Below, in pieces: positions 1 to 6,125 of a stretch of 9,356 bases of DNA. How positions within the stretch are numbered: the first letter of the stretch is position 1; every line of letters begins with the position of its first letter. Location of the stretch: positions 1 through 9,356 of the forward strand of contig JAHUZY010000025.1 in assembly GCA_019264505.1 (NCBI GenBank), given 5' to 3'. This DNA is from Phenylobacterium sp. (lineage in GTDB: Bacteria > Pseudomonadota > Alphaproteobacteria > Caulobacterales > Caulobacteraceae). The translations under genes and the position numbers were made by a program. The notes beneath the pieces are model-generated. The model did not search any database, was not told where the DNA came from, and worked only from the letters and a program-made list of their open reading frames with translations.

Positions 1-503
1 GTATCGGGCTGCACCAGCGCCCGTAGCTCATCCAAGTCGATGGCGAAGTCCGGCGCCCGGCGGGGCAGCGGCGTGACCTTCGCCTGAGCCTGTCGCGCCA
101 GGGCTGGCAGCAGGTCGAAGGCCGGCGCCTCGACGATCACATGGTCGCCCGGGGCGACGAAGGCGGTCATGGCCATCGCCATGGCGCTGGTGGCGCCGGT
201 GGCGCCGATCACCTGCTCGGGCTCGACCCCGTAGCGCCGGGCGACCGCGGCGGCCACAAAGCGGTTGCCCCCGGCGAAGGTGCTTTCAAAGCGGTCGGTG
301 ACCCCGTCCCGAAAGGCCTCGCGCACGACGGCGGCCAGCACGTCGGTGGGCTCCTTGATGGTGGAGTCGAACAGGACCGCAGCCCGGGGCTCGGCCGCCA
401 CGGCGCCCAGCACCTCGCGAACCCAGGCGGTGTAGCCGCCCTCGAGGCCTGAGCGAAACCCGTCGCCGGGTGGCAGGCTCAGCCGCGCACTCGCTGAATT
501 CAA
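1..503 (-). CDS. PLP-dependent aminotransferase, class I/II fold (N-terminal part, runs off left edge)
   Basis: The minus-strand frame reads as the N-terminal part of a fold-type-I aminotransferase. Counting from a TTG start at 503, visible landmarks are FRSGLEGGY (about residues 16-24), EPTDVL, the FAGGN segment (76-80), the phosphate-loop motif GATGATSA (100-107), and VEAPAFD with the aromatic residue expected to stack on the PLP ring (F129). The catalytic Asp and PLP-binding Lys lie beyond base 1. The enzyme should be cytoplasmic and transfer amino groups between an amino acid and a keto acid; the substrate cannot be told. No in-frame ATG exists upstream. TTG at 503 is the best start I see: it follows GGGGGCGAGG, and the residues before it lose family character. 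The gene is divergent from an Lrp/AsnC gene, a usual arrangement for a regulator and its target. The family is secure; the start is not. Confidence 0.85.
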   Translation of the reverse strand, partial: MNSASARLSLPPGDGFRSGLEGGYTAWVREVLGAVAAEPRAAVLFDSTIKEPTDVLAAVVREAFRDGVTDRFESTFAGGNRFVAAAVARRYGVEPEQVIGATGATSAMAMAMTAFVAPGDHVIVEAPAFDLLPALARQAQAKVTPLPRRAPDFAIDLDELRALVQPD

Positions 504-534
504 GGCCTCGCCCCCATGGCCAGCACACTCCCTG

Positions 535-555
535 GCCTGCCAGAAAGCGGCAGGC
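535..555. promoter_or_regulatory. Perfect dyad in the 5' leader of the aminotransferase gene
   Basis: GCCTGCC (535-541) and GGCAGGC (549-555) form a perfect 7-bp inverted repeat around a 7-base loop. It lies 31 bases upstream of the proposed TTG start at 503, so it would be in the leader RNA or act as an operator for the minus-strand aminotransferase. There is no U-tract, so it is unlikely to be an intrinsic terminator. Its function is unknown. Confidence 0.35.
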
Positions 556-608
556 GCCCAGGAACCGATCCTAGTTACGGGCCTTGGTTTTTCTTGCCTT
601 TGTGTTCC

Positions 609-670
609 TTGACAGGGGTGGTCTCCGCATCCGCTATGCTCTGGGAGAGATGGGGAGACATAAGATATGC
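609..670 (+). promoter_or_regulatory. Promoter/operator module of the first Lrp gene
   Basis: TTGACA (609-614) is a good -35 element. It is followed by GCATCCGCTATGC (627-639), a GCAT-N5-ATGC dyad that contains the TATGCT -10-like hexamer (635-640; spacer 20, longer than usual). A second, 7-of-8 dyad, ACATAAGATATGC (658-670), starts exactly 31 bp later and covers the ATG. The ribosome binding site GGGGAGA (652-658) lies between the two dyads. The same layout with identical distances occurs before the second Lrp gene (6064-6125), while the intervening bases differ. This argues for conserved Lrp operators and autoregulation. The boxes are seen in the sequence; which protein binds them is inference. 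Confidence 0.6.
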
Positions 671-1149
671 CGTCGGCCTTGGACGCGATCGACCTCAAGA
701 TCCTCGACCTGATGCAGAAGGACGCCTCGCTCTCCACCGCCGAGATGGCCGAGCGGGTGGGCCTGTCGCAGTCCCCCTGCTGGCGCCGGATTCAGCGGCT
801 GAAGGACGAGGGCTATATCAAGGCGACCGTGGCCATCGTTGATCGCCAGCTGCTGGGCTTCAAGATGCAGGTCTTCGCTCAGGTAAAGATGACGACCCTC
901 ACCGACCAGGAGCGGGAGGGCTTCTTCAAGGCCATCCACGACATCCCCGAGATCCTGGAGTGCTACGCCGTCTTCGGCGAGATGGACTGCATGATGAAGG
1001 TGCTGGCCCCGGACGTGAACTGGTACCAGGACTTCATCTTCTCCACGATCCTGAAGCTGCCAGGCGTGGTCGATGTGCGCTCCATCGTGACCCTATCGGA
1101 GTCCAAATCCACCACGGCCGTGCCCCTGCGGCACCGGACCTTCCGCTAG
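667..1149 (+). CDS. Lrp/AsnC family transcriptional regulator (first copy)
   Basis: A 160-residue protein of standard Lrp length. Residues about 5-64 form the AsnC-type HTH (LDAIDLKIL opening, AERVGLSQ turn, recognition helix SQSPCWRRIQRL at 34-45). The C-terminal RAM ligand-binding and oligomerisation domain follows (about 67-145), with the FGEMD turn (103-107) and LPGVVDVRS. Such proteins bind amino acids or related small molecules and wrap promoter DNA as octamers or larger assemblies. The ATG at 667 has GGGGAGA eight bases upstream. The gene is divergent from an aminotransferase and lies 108 bp before two exported S10 peptidases, so both are likely targets. It is 124/160 identical, without gaps, to the regulator at 6122-6604 (hand count). 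Its own promoter carries two candidate Lrp dyads, one across the start codon. The family is certain; the ligand is unknown. Confidence 0.95.
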   Translation: MPSALDAIDLKILDLMQKDASLSTAEMAERVGLSQSPCWRRIQRLKDEGYIKATVAIVDRQLLGFKMQVFAQVKMTTLTDQEREGFFKAIHDIPEILECYAVFGEMDCMMKVLAPDVNWYQDFIFSTILKLPGVVDVRSIVTLSESKSTTAVPLRHRTFR

Positions 1150-1157
1150 GCGCCGCC

Positions 1158-1170
1158 GCATAGCCTATCC
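1158..1170. promoter_or_regulatory. Possible third Lrp-type dyad, upstream of the S10 operon
   Basis: GCATAGCCTATCC matches the GCAT-N5-ATGC pattern of the Lrp promoters at 7 of 8 specified bases. It sits between the first Lrp gene and the peptidase operon. There is no partner 31 bp away, so the call rests on one degenerate match. Confidence 0.25.
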
Positions 1171-1200
1171 AAGGGGCCGCCGGGGCCGCGCCCACAAGGG

Positions 1201-1209
1201 CAAGATAAT
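1201..1209 (+). promoter_or_regulatory. CAAGATAAT element upstream of the S10 operon (candidate -10)
   Basis: CAAGATAAT contains GATAAT, which matches the TATAAT -10 hexamer at five of six positions, in an otherwise GC-rich gap. The same nine bases occur at 6657-6665. Both copies lie 51-52 bases after the stop codon of an Lrp gene and 57-68 bases before the start of an exported enzyme. No convincing -35 is seen at 16-18 bp upstream. It could be a promoter core or an operator half. Confidence 0.35.
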
Positions 1210-1257
1210 CTGAGGACCTGCGGCTAGGCTGTGTCGTCAGCTGGGAGGGTCATGGCC

Positions 1258-2748
1258 ATGAGCATCTTCGGACGGGGACTCGCCATCGGGGCCTGCCTGG
1301 CCCTGAGCCTGGGCGCCGCAAACGCCCAACCAGCCCCGCCCCTGGCGCCCGTCACCCTGGAAGCACCGGTGGTGACCCAGCACCGGGGCGTCTTCAATAG
1401 CAAGACGGTCGCCTACGAGGCTCGGGTCGAGGCCTTTGACCTGCCAGGCCCCGAGGGCGGTCCAGCTGTACGTCTGGTGAGCACCGCCTATGTGGCCACA
1501 GGGCGCACAGCCAACCCTGAGCGGCCAGTGATCTTCGTGTTCAACGGCGGGCCCATCTCGCCCTCGCCCTATCTGCACATGGGCGCATTCGGGCCCAAGC
1601 GGCTGGCGGTTCCCGATGACCTGAGCGCCGATCCGGCCAGCTTCAAGATCGTCGACAATCCCTACACCGTGCTCGATGTGGCCGATCTGGTCTTCTTCGA
1701 CCCGGCTGGCACCGGGTTCAGCCGCTTCGCCGAAGGGGTCGATCCGCAGACCTATTTCTCGGTGGAGGCCGACGCCCGCCAGCTGACCGACTTCGTCGTG
1801 GCCTGGTCGAAGGCCCATGGTCGCGAGGCCTCGCCCAAATATCTGTTCGGCGAGAGTTACGGCACCATCCGCGCCGCCGTCGCCGTCAACCAGATCCAGA
1901 AGCTGCCGCAAGACCAGAACCTGCGCGGTGCGGTGTTCATGGGTCAGGCGATGAACATCGTCGAATACGTCCAGCGGCCGCAGAACATCATCAGCTATGT
2001 GGTCTCCCTGCCGACGCTCGCGGCCAGCGCCTGGTGGCACGGCAAGGCCGACCTGAAGGGCCAGGACTTCGAGGCCTGGATGGCCGAGATGCGGACCTTC
2101 GCCCGCACCGAATACTTGACCGCGCTCGCCCAGGGGGATGATCTGGACCCCGCGGTCCGGGCCGCCGTCGCCCAGAAGCTCGAGGCCTATAGCGGCATTC
2201 CGGCGGCCTTCTATGTCGAGAACAACCTGCGGATCACCAAGGAGCGCTTCCGGGTCGAACTCCTGAAGGATCAGGGCCTGACGCTTGGCATGGCCGACGC
2301 CCGATATACCGGCCCTTCAGCGCCGGCTGGCCAGCGGGCCGCCGATCCGTCCCGGGTGCTGCCTGAGGCGCTGATCGCCGCCTTCGAGGTCTATGCCCGC
2401 GACACCCTGAAGGTGGGCGACCTGGGCGCCTACAACACGCGCAGCCCTGTCACCGCCGGCTGGCGTTATGCAGAAGGCCCGGCCTCGCCGTTCTCGGACT
2501 ATCCGTTCATGAGCCCGGTCAGTGAGGTGTTCGCTCTCAATCCCCACTTCCGGGTGCTCATGGCCAATGGGCATCAGGACACCCAGACCACCACAGGGGC
2601 CATGGACTATGGCCTGGCCCTGTCGGGCTGGCCGAAGGACCGCGCCCAGGCCCGCAGCTATCAGGGGGGCCACATGGCCTACTCGGTGGAGGCGAGCCTG
2701 GCCCAGATGATGGCCGATGTCCGCGCCTTTGTGACGGTCGCCCCATGA
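1258..2748 (+). CDS. Secreted S10 family serine carboxypeptidase-like protein (first of tandem pair)
   Basis: An alpha/beta-hydrolase of peptidase family S10, about 496 residues. The N terminus is a signal peptide (R6, hydrophobic 8-20, likely cleavage after ANA at 23), so it should act in the periplasm or outside. The catalytic triad is visible: Ser200 in GESYG, Asp441 in NGHQD and His472 in GGHMA. VADLVFFDPAGTGFSR is the family signature before the nucleophile. Odd point: the substrate-binding loop reads NGGPISPSP (96-104) instead of the NGGPGSSS seen in the next gene. Asn-Gly-Gly, which bind the C-terminal carboxylate and form the oxyanion hole in yeast carboxypeptidase Y, are kept, but the following Gly is Ile. 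ATG 1258 is preferred because GGGAGGG (1243-1249) sits eight bases upstream and the signal peptide then begins properly; GTG 1231 and ATG 1252 are in frame. The gene ends in an ATGA overlap with the next one. Confidence 0.9.
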   Translation: MSIFGRGLAIGACLALSLGAANAQPAPPLAPVTLEAPVVTQHRGVFNSKTVAYEARVEAFDLPGPEGGPAVRLVSTAYVATGRTANPERPVIFVFNGGPISPSPYLHMGAFGPKRLAVPDDLSADPASFKIVDNPYTVLDVADLVFFDPAGTGFSRFAEGVDPQTYFSVEADARQLTDFVVAWSKAHGREASPKYLFGESYGTIRAAVAVNQIQKLPQDQNLRGAVFMGQAMNIVEYVQRPQNIISYVVSLPTLAASAWWHGKADLKGQDFEAWMAEMRTFARTEYLTALAQGDDLDPAVRAAVAQKLEAYSGIPAAFYVENNLRITKERFRVELLKDQGLTLGMADARYTGPSAPAGQRAADPSRVLPEALIAAFEVYARDTLKVGDLGAYNTRSPVTAGWRYAEGPASPFSDYPFMSPVSEVFALNPHFRVLMANGHQDTQTTTGAMDYGLALSGWPKDRAQARSYQGGHMAYSVEASLAQMMADVRAFVTVAP

Positions 2749-4238
2749 GGATCGCCACCCGCCTGCTGACCGCAGCCCTCGCCCTAGGCCTACTGGCGGC
2801 CACGCCGCAGCCTGGCCAGGCGGAGCCGGCGGCCCGGAGCTTCGTCACCCAGCACGCCGGGGTCTTTGGCGGACGACGGGTGGCCTATGAGGCCACCGCC
2901 GGGGAGACGATTCTGCGCGACGCCAAGGGCGCCCCGGCCGCGACCCTGTTTTCCTTCAGCTATGTGGAAAAGGTCGCGCAGCCCGAACGGCCCGTGGTGT
3001 TCATCTTCAATGGTGGCCCAGGCTCCTCATCGGTGTGGCTGCACCTCGGCATGGCCGGCCCCCGGCAGGTGGACTTCGCCGATGAGGTCAATTCGCCCAC
3101 GGTCCCGCCCTTCCCCCTGAAGGACAATCCCAATGCCCTGCTGGACGTGGCCGATCTCGTCTTCATCGACCCGCCGGGCACAGGCTTCAGCCGCGTGCTG
3201 CCAGGCGGGCGGACGGAGGACTATTACGGCGTCAATCAGGACGCCCTGGCCGTCGCCAAATTCATCGCCGACTGGCTGACCCGCAATGACCGTTGGGCCT
3301 CACCCAAGTTCGTCATGGGCGAGAGCTATGGGACAACCCGGGCGGCGGCGCTGGCCACCACCCTGATGGGCGGCCCCACCTCGCCCTCAGGCGAACTGGG
3401 CGCCATCACCCTGAACGGCATATTGGTGCTGGGGCCGGCCATGGGCGGGGCGGTGGGCGACCACCTTTACGGCGCCAATCTTCCGGCCATGGCGGCGAGC
3501 GCCTGGTATCACCGCCCTGAGCTGCGCCAGGGACGGTCCTTGGACGCAGCCGTCGAGGCGGCACGATCCCTGGCGGCGGACGGCTATATGCGCGCCCTCT
3601 ATCTGGGGAACGCCGTGCCAGCCGCAGATCGGCTGGCGCTGGCCGAGCAACTGGCCGCCCTGACCGGCGTGCCGGCCCAGACCTGGCTTGCTAACCGCCT
3701 GCGGCTTGGACTCGGCGCCTATTCTCGGGAACTGCTGAAGGATCAAGGCCTGCAGGTGGGCGCCTATGACAGCCGCTATGTCCTGCCGCTGAAAGCCGCC
3801 GGCGCCGATCCCGTGGCCGATGATCCGGCCATGGGCCAGTACACGCCGGCCTTCGTCGGGGCGATGAACAGCTATCTGACCGGCGAGTTGAAGGTGCGGA
3901 TGGAGGCCCCCTACATCCCCATCGCCTTCAGCCAGGTGAACTCCAAGTGGGACTATGGCCCAGGCGGCCCCCGGGGCCGCGACGCCGCGGCCGAGCTCGC
4001 CCAGGCCCTGCGGCGCAACCCGTCCCTTCAGCTGTTCGTGGCGGCCGGTCATTACGACCTGGTGACCACGGTGGGCGCCGCCGAATACGCCCTGAACCAG
4101 GTGGACCTGCCGCCCGAGCGCGTGACAGTGGAGGCCTATCCGTCCGGCCACATGCCCTATCTCGGCGCCGACAGCGCCAGGGCCCTGGCCGCCGATGTCC
4201 GCGCCTTCATCCGGCAGGCCGCTCAGGGCTCGGAATAA
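2745..4238 (+). CDS. Secreted S10 family serine carboxypeptidase (second of tandem pair)
   Basis: A 497-residue S10 peptidase, homologous along its whole length to the preceding protein. The signal peptide (RIATRLLTAALALGLLAA, likely cleavage after GQA near residue 26) predicts export. The active-site set is complete and canonical: the NGGPGSSS substrate/oxyanion loop (89-96), FIDPPGTGFSR, Ser194 in GESYG, Asp438 in GHYD and His469 in SGHMP. The expected reaction is removal of C-terminal residues from peptides, usually at acidic pH in characterised members. The start ATG overlaps the stop of the upstream peptidase (ATGA, 2745-2748), so the two are transcribed together and translationally coupled. 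With the Lrp gene upstream, the pair probably serves peptide scavenging. It may alternatively act on another ester or amide, because bacterial S10 substrates are little known. Confidence 0.93.
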   Translation: MRIATRLLTAALALGLLAATPQPGQAEPAARSFVTQHAGVFGGRRVAYEATAGETILRDAKGAPAATLFSFSYVEKVAQPERPVVFIFNGGPGSSSVWLHLGMAGPRQVDFADEVNSPTVPPFPLKDNPNALLDVADLVFIDPPGTGFSRVLPGGRTEDYYGVNQDALAVAKFIADWLTRNDRWASPKFVMGESYGTTRAAALATTLMGGPTSPSGELGAITLNGILVLGPAMGGAVGDHLYGANLPAMAASAWYHRPELRQGRSLDAAVEAARSLAADGYMRALYLGNAVPAADRLALAEQLAALTGVPAQTWLANRLRLGLGAYSRELLKDQGLQVGAYDSRYVLPLKAAGADPVADDPAMGQYTPAFVGAMNSYLTGELKVRMEAPYIPIAFSQVNSKWDYGPGGPRGRDAAAELAQALRRNPSLQLFVAAGHYDLVTTVGAAEYALNQVDLPPERVTVEAYPSGHMPYLGADSARALAADVRAFIRQAAQGSE

Positions 4239-4333
4239 CCATTTGCCGACACGGACCCTCGGCGAACTCCAGCGGCCTTGGCCACCCACACTCAGTTGAG
4301 CTAAGCCATGCTGCCTGAGTCCGAGTGGATGTC

Positions 4334-4576
4334 ATGAAGATTGTCAGCCTCGAAGACGCCAAATCTGATCTTTCGCGCCTGATCGAAGGCGCGCGCCAGG
4401 GCGAGCCTTTCATCATCGCCAGGGCCGGAACGCCCCTGGTGCAAGTGACCGCCATCGTGACCGGCGAGGCACAGGCGTCGCGGATCGGCTTCATGGCCGG
4501 CCGTATCGATGTGCCTGCAGACTTTGACGATCTTGGCCGCGACGAGGTCGCCGCGAGATTCTCGGGAACGTCCTGA
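4334..4576 (+). CDS. Phd/YefM-type (VapB-like) antitoxin without an adjacent toxin
   Basis: An 80-residue protein with the standard prevent-host-death layout: MKIVSLEDAKSDLSRLIE (the N-terminal DNA-binding and dimerisation part), FIIARAGTPLVQV (beta strands), then a C-terminal FMAGRIDVPADFDDLG segment resembling the toxin-binding tail of antitoxins that pair with PIN-domain VapC toxins. In such systems the toxin gene normally follows within a few bases. Here the stop is followed by about 80 non-coding bases and then a gene on the opposite strand, so no toxin is present beside it. ATG 4334 is preferred over the in-frame GTG 4325 because family members begin with this residue pattern; the ribosome binding site is weak. 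It may be a solitary antitoxin, a remnant, or a regulator acting on a toxin elsewhere. Confidence 0.85.
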   Translation: MKIVSLEDAKSDLSRLIEGARQGEPFIIARAGTPLVQVTAIVTGEAQASRIGFMAGRIDVPADFDDLGRDEVAARFSGTS

Positions 4577-4588
4577 ACTCGCTCTTGC

Positions 4589-4610
4589 TCGCCCGTCGGC
4601 CAACGGGCGA
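4589..4610. terminator. Hairpin between convergent genes (weak terminator candidate)
   Basis: TCGCCCGT (4589-4596) and ACGGGCGA (4603-4610) form a perfect 8-bp stem with a 6-base loop. It sits just after the antitoxin stop and before the end of the convergent TIGR02588-type gene. No U-run follows on either strand, so it may act only as an mRNA 3' end stabiliser or a Rho-assisted stop. Confidence 0.4.
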
Positions 4611-4657
4611 CGGCGTGGGTTGACCTATCCAGGGGCCTTTCAGCTATCGAATTGACG

Positions 4658-5089
4658 CTAGGGCTCGGAATAGCCCTCGACCCGGAGGGATAGGGTCAGG
4701 TCCTCTGGATCGCGGGTGAAGACCAGCCCGCCCTCGCGCTCAGACTGCTGCGGGAGGTAGTCGATGGTCACGGCGCTTGTCTCGACCACCGCCCCGCCCT
4801 TCCGCAGCTCGCCGCTGACCTGCAGGGCGGCCGCCGTGGCGCCGCCAGCGTTGGCGGCCCGGAACGAGACCAGATAGCCCCCAGGCGTGGTGGTGACAGA
4901 GGTCACCGACAAGGTCACCGCCGGCGGCCGTTCTAGCTCAGCGACGGCGAAGACGACCATATAGGCGATGGCCCCAACCACCAGCAGCCCGCCGATGGCG
5001 GCGATGACCCATTCCAGCGGCGAGGTGCTCTCCAGGGCCGGCTGGGAGGGGGTAGCCCCCTCGGATGCGCCCGCGTCAGACCGGCTCAC
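4658..5089 (-). CDS. TIGR02588-type single-pass membrane protein of unknown function
   Basis: A 143-residue protein. It starts with a Ser/Ala/Pro-rich cytoplasmic stretch (1-25), has one membrane helix (about 27-50, WVIAAIGGLLVVGAIAYMVV) and continues with a beta-rich extracytoplasmic domain of about 90 residues (TLSVTSVTTTPGGYLVSFRAANAGG and similar strands) that resembles a small immunoglobulin-like fold. From memory, the architecture and partner match TIGR02588, known as the second gene of a two-gene operon with TIGR02587. The start is GTG at 5089, and its GTGA overlaps the stop of the upstream membrane-protein gene by four bases, so translation is coupled. No enzymatic motif is seen. The topology suggests an envelope-facing partner subunit of the polytopic protein. 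Assignment to the family is by pattern recognition, not by a search. Confidence 0.8.
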   Translation of the reverse strand: MSRSDAGASEGATPSQPALESTSPLEWVIAAIGGLLVVGAIAYMVVFAVAELERPPAVTLSVTSVTTTPGGYLVSFRAANAGGATAAALQVSGELRKGGAVVETSAVTIDYLPQQSEREGGLVFTRDPEDLTLSLRVEGYSEP

Positions 5090-5928
5090 AGCAGCAACCT
5101 CGCCGAAGCTGCGCCGATGGCGCCGGGGAAGCCCAGGACGATGCTGGCGCTGATGATCTCTTTCAGGCTGTCGCCGTCGGTGCGGCCGAACACCCAGAGG
5201 CTGAACAGGCTGACGCCAAGCACGATGGCGTATCCCACCAGGGAGAAGCGGGCGAACAGGCTCCAGGCCGGTATGTGATCAGGTCGCGCCGAGCCGCCCT
5301 TGAAGTTCAGGGCGTAGACGAAAGCGTGCATGAGCCCGAGCGACACCAGGGCCAGGCTCACCGACTGCCAGGCCGACATCTTGTAGGCGATCAGCACCAT
5401 CTCCTCGGTGGGCGCCATGTTAAAGGACAGGAAAAGCGCACCCGCCCCCATCAGAAAGAGCTCGCCCCAGTAGGTCGGCGGGTCCTTCTCCCGCTCCCCC
5501 TCCGGCTCGCCGCCCAGCTGGCTGCGGGCCAGCATCGCGCCGAAGCTGCCGGGCACGGTCTGGAGCACGATCTTGCCGATGATTTCCCGGCCCGACATGC
5601 CCGGCGCAAGGATGCCGAAGATGTAGAGCGTGACCGTCGCGGCCAGGGCCGCCACCAGCAGGACCACAAGGGCGTCGGCCACATCGTCACGAAGCCGCGC
5701 CGTGGGGCGCAGGCCGCCGAACCGCGACAGCCCCACCAGGGTGGGTACGGTCAGGGCCAGGAGCAACGCCAGACGCAGCGGGTCCATGTAGAAGCCGAGC
5801 TGCCACATCTCCATGGTCATCAGCATGGGCAGGGCGAAGATGAGCGCCCCGGCGAAGGCCCGGCCAAGGCCTCGCAGAAAGGCGGGATCCGGCCGCAATC
5901 CGACCTCTGAAGCAGACTGTGGGGACAT
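5086..5928 (-). CDS. TIGR02587 / DUF2391 family polytopic membrane protein
   Basis: A 280-residue integral inner-membrane protein with seven or eight hydrophobic segments, approximately at 24-46, 51-68, 84-106, 114-134 (weaker), 152-170, 176-198, 219-246 and 255-278. A charged loop rich in Glu lies near 139-150, and FNMAPTEEM (169-177) is a conserved-looking motif at a membrane boundary. This is the layout of TIGR02587 (Pfam DUF2391), whose function is unknown and which is recorded as always paired with TIGR02588. The start is ATG 5928, giving the usual family length. The frame stays open upstream to 6153 but that extension is Arg/Gly-rich without family character. It is divergent from the second Lrp gene, with 193 bp between the starts, so Lrp control is possible but not shown; I see no GCAT-N5-ATGC dyad close to this start. 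Confidence 0.85.
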   Translation of the reverse strand: MSPQSASEVGLRPDPAFLRGLGRAFAGALIFALPMLMTMEMWQLGFYMDPLRLALLLALTVPTLVGLSRFGGLRPTARLRDDVADALVVLLVAALAATVTLYIFGILAPGMSGREIIGKIVLQTVPGSFGAMLARSQLGGEPEGEREKDPPTYWGELFLMGAGALFLSFNMAPTEEMVLIAYKMSAWQSVSLALVSLGLMHAFVYALNFKGGSARPDHIPAWSLFARFSLVGYAIVLGVSLFSLWVFGRTDGDSLKEIISASIVLGFPGAIGAASARLLL

Positions 5929-6063
5929 GGCGGTTCCATCTTGAGCGCCTTGAGACGCCCACTGCTTAGTTCGAAACCGGCCCCAGGGTTCCCCGTCCGG
6001 GCGCCTTGGCCGCTCAAGCGAGAGGCGAAGGCCGCGGCGCGCCAGCCCTCGGCCCTCGCCGCC

Positions 6064-6125
6064 TTGACTCCGACAGACGAGGCATCCGTTATGCGCAACG
6101 TCGCCCTTCGGAGCATAAGCTATGC
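6064..6125 (+). promoter_or_regulatory. Promoter/operator module of the second Lrp gene
   Basis: TTGACT (6064-6069) resembles a -35 element. GCATCCGTTATGC (6082-6094) is a perfect GCAT-N5-ATGC dyad that includes TATGCG at the -10 place (spacer 20). GCATAAGCTATGC (6113-6125) is a second perfect dyad, exactly 31 bp downstream, whose right arm contains the ATG. GGAG (6110-6113) is the ribosome binding site and touches the second dyad. Distances are identical to those in the module at 609-670 while intervening bases differ, so these positions appear to be selected. Binding by an Lrp at the second dyad would block both the ribosome binding site region and the start. Confidence 0.65.

Noticed and set aside
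1237..2040. Minus-strand open frame opposite the first S10 peptidase
   Set aside because: Shadow frame; the plus strand carries the complete S10 motifs.
3387..4289. Long minus-strand open frame of 300 codons opposite the second S10 peptidase
   Set aside because: Gly/His/Gln-rich shadow of a well-supported peptidase in GC-rich DNA.
4577..4657. A short PIN toxin after the Phd antitoxin
   Set aside because: The gap is about 80 bases with no coding frame; a PIN domain needs roughly 130 codons.
5065..5910. Long plus-strand open frame of 281 codons opposite the membrane protein
   Set aside because: Composition is dominated by Arg, Gln, Gly and His repeats with no domain character; it is the antisense of the TIGR02587 and TIGR02588 genes.
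5940..6018. CTTGAGCG (5940-5947) and CGCTCAAG (6011-6018) inverted repeat between the divergent genes
   Set aside because: Arms are 8 bp and 63 bases apart in GC-rich DNA, with no further symmetry; chance is likely.
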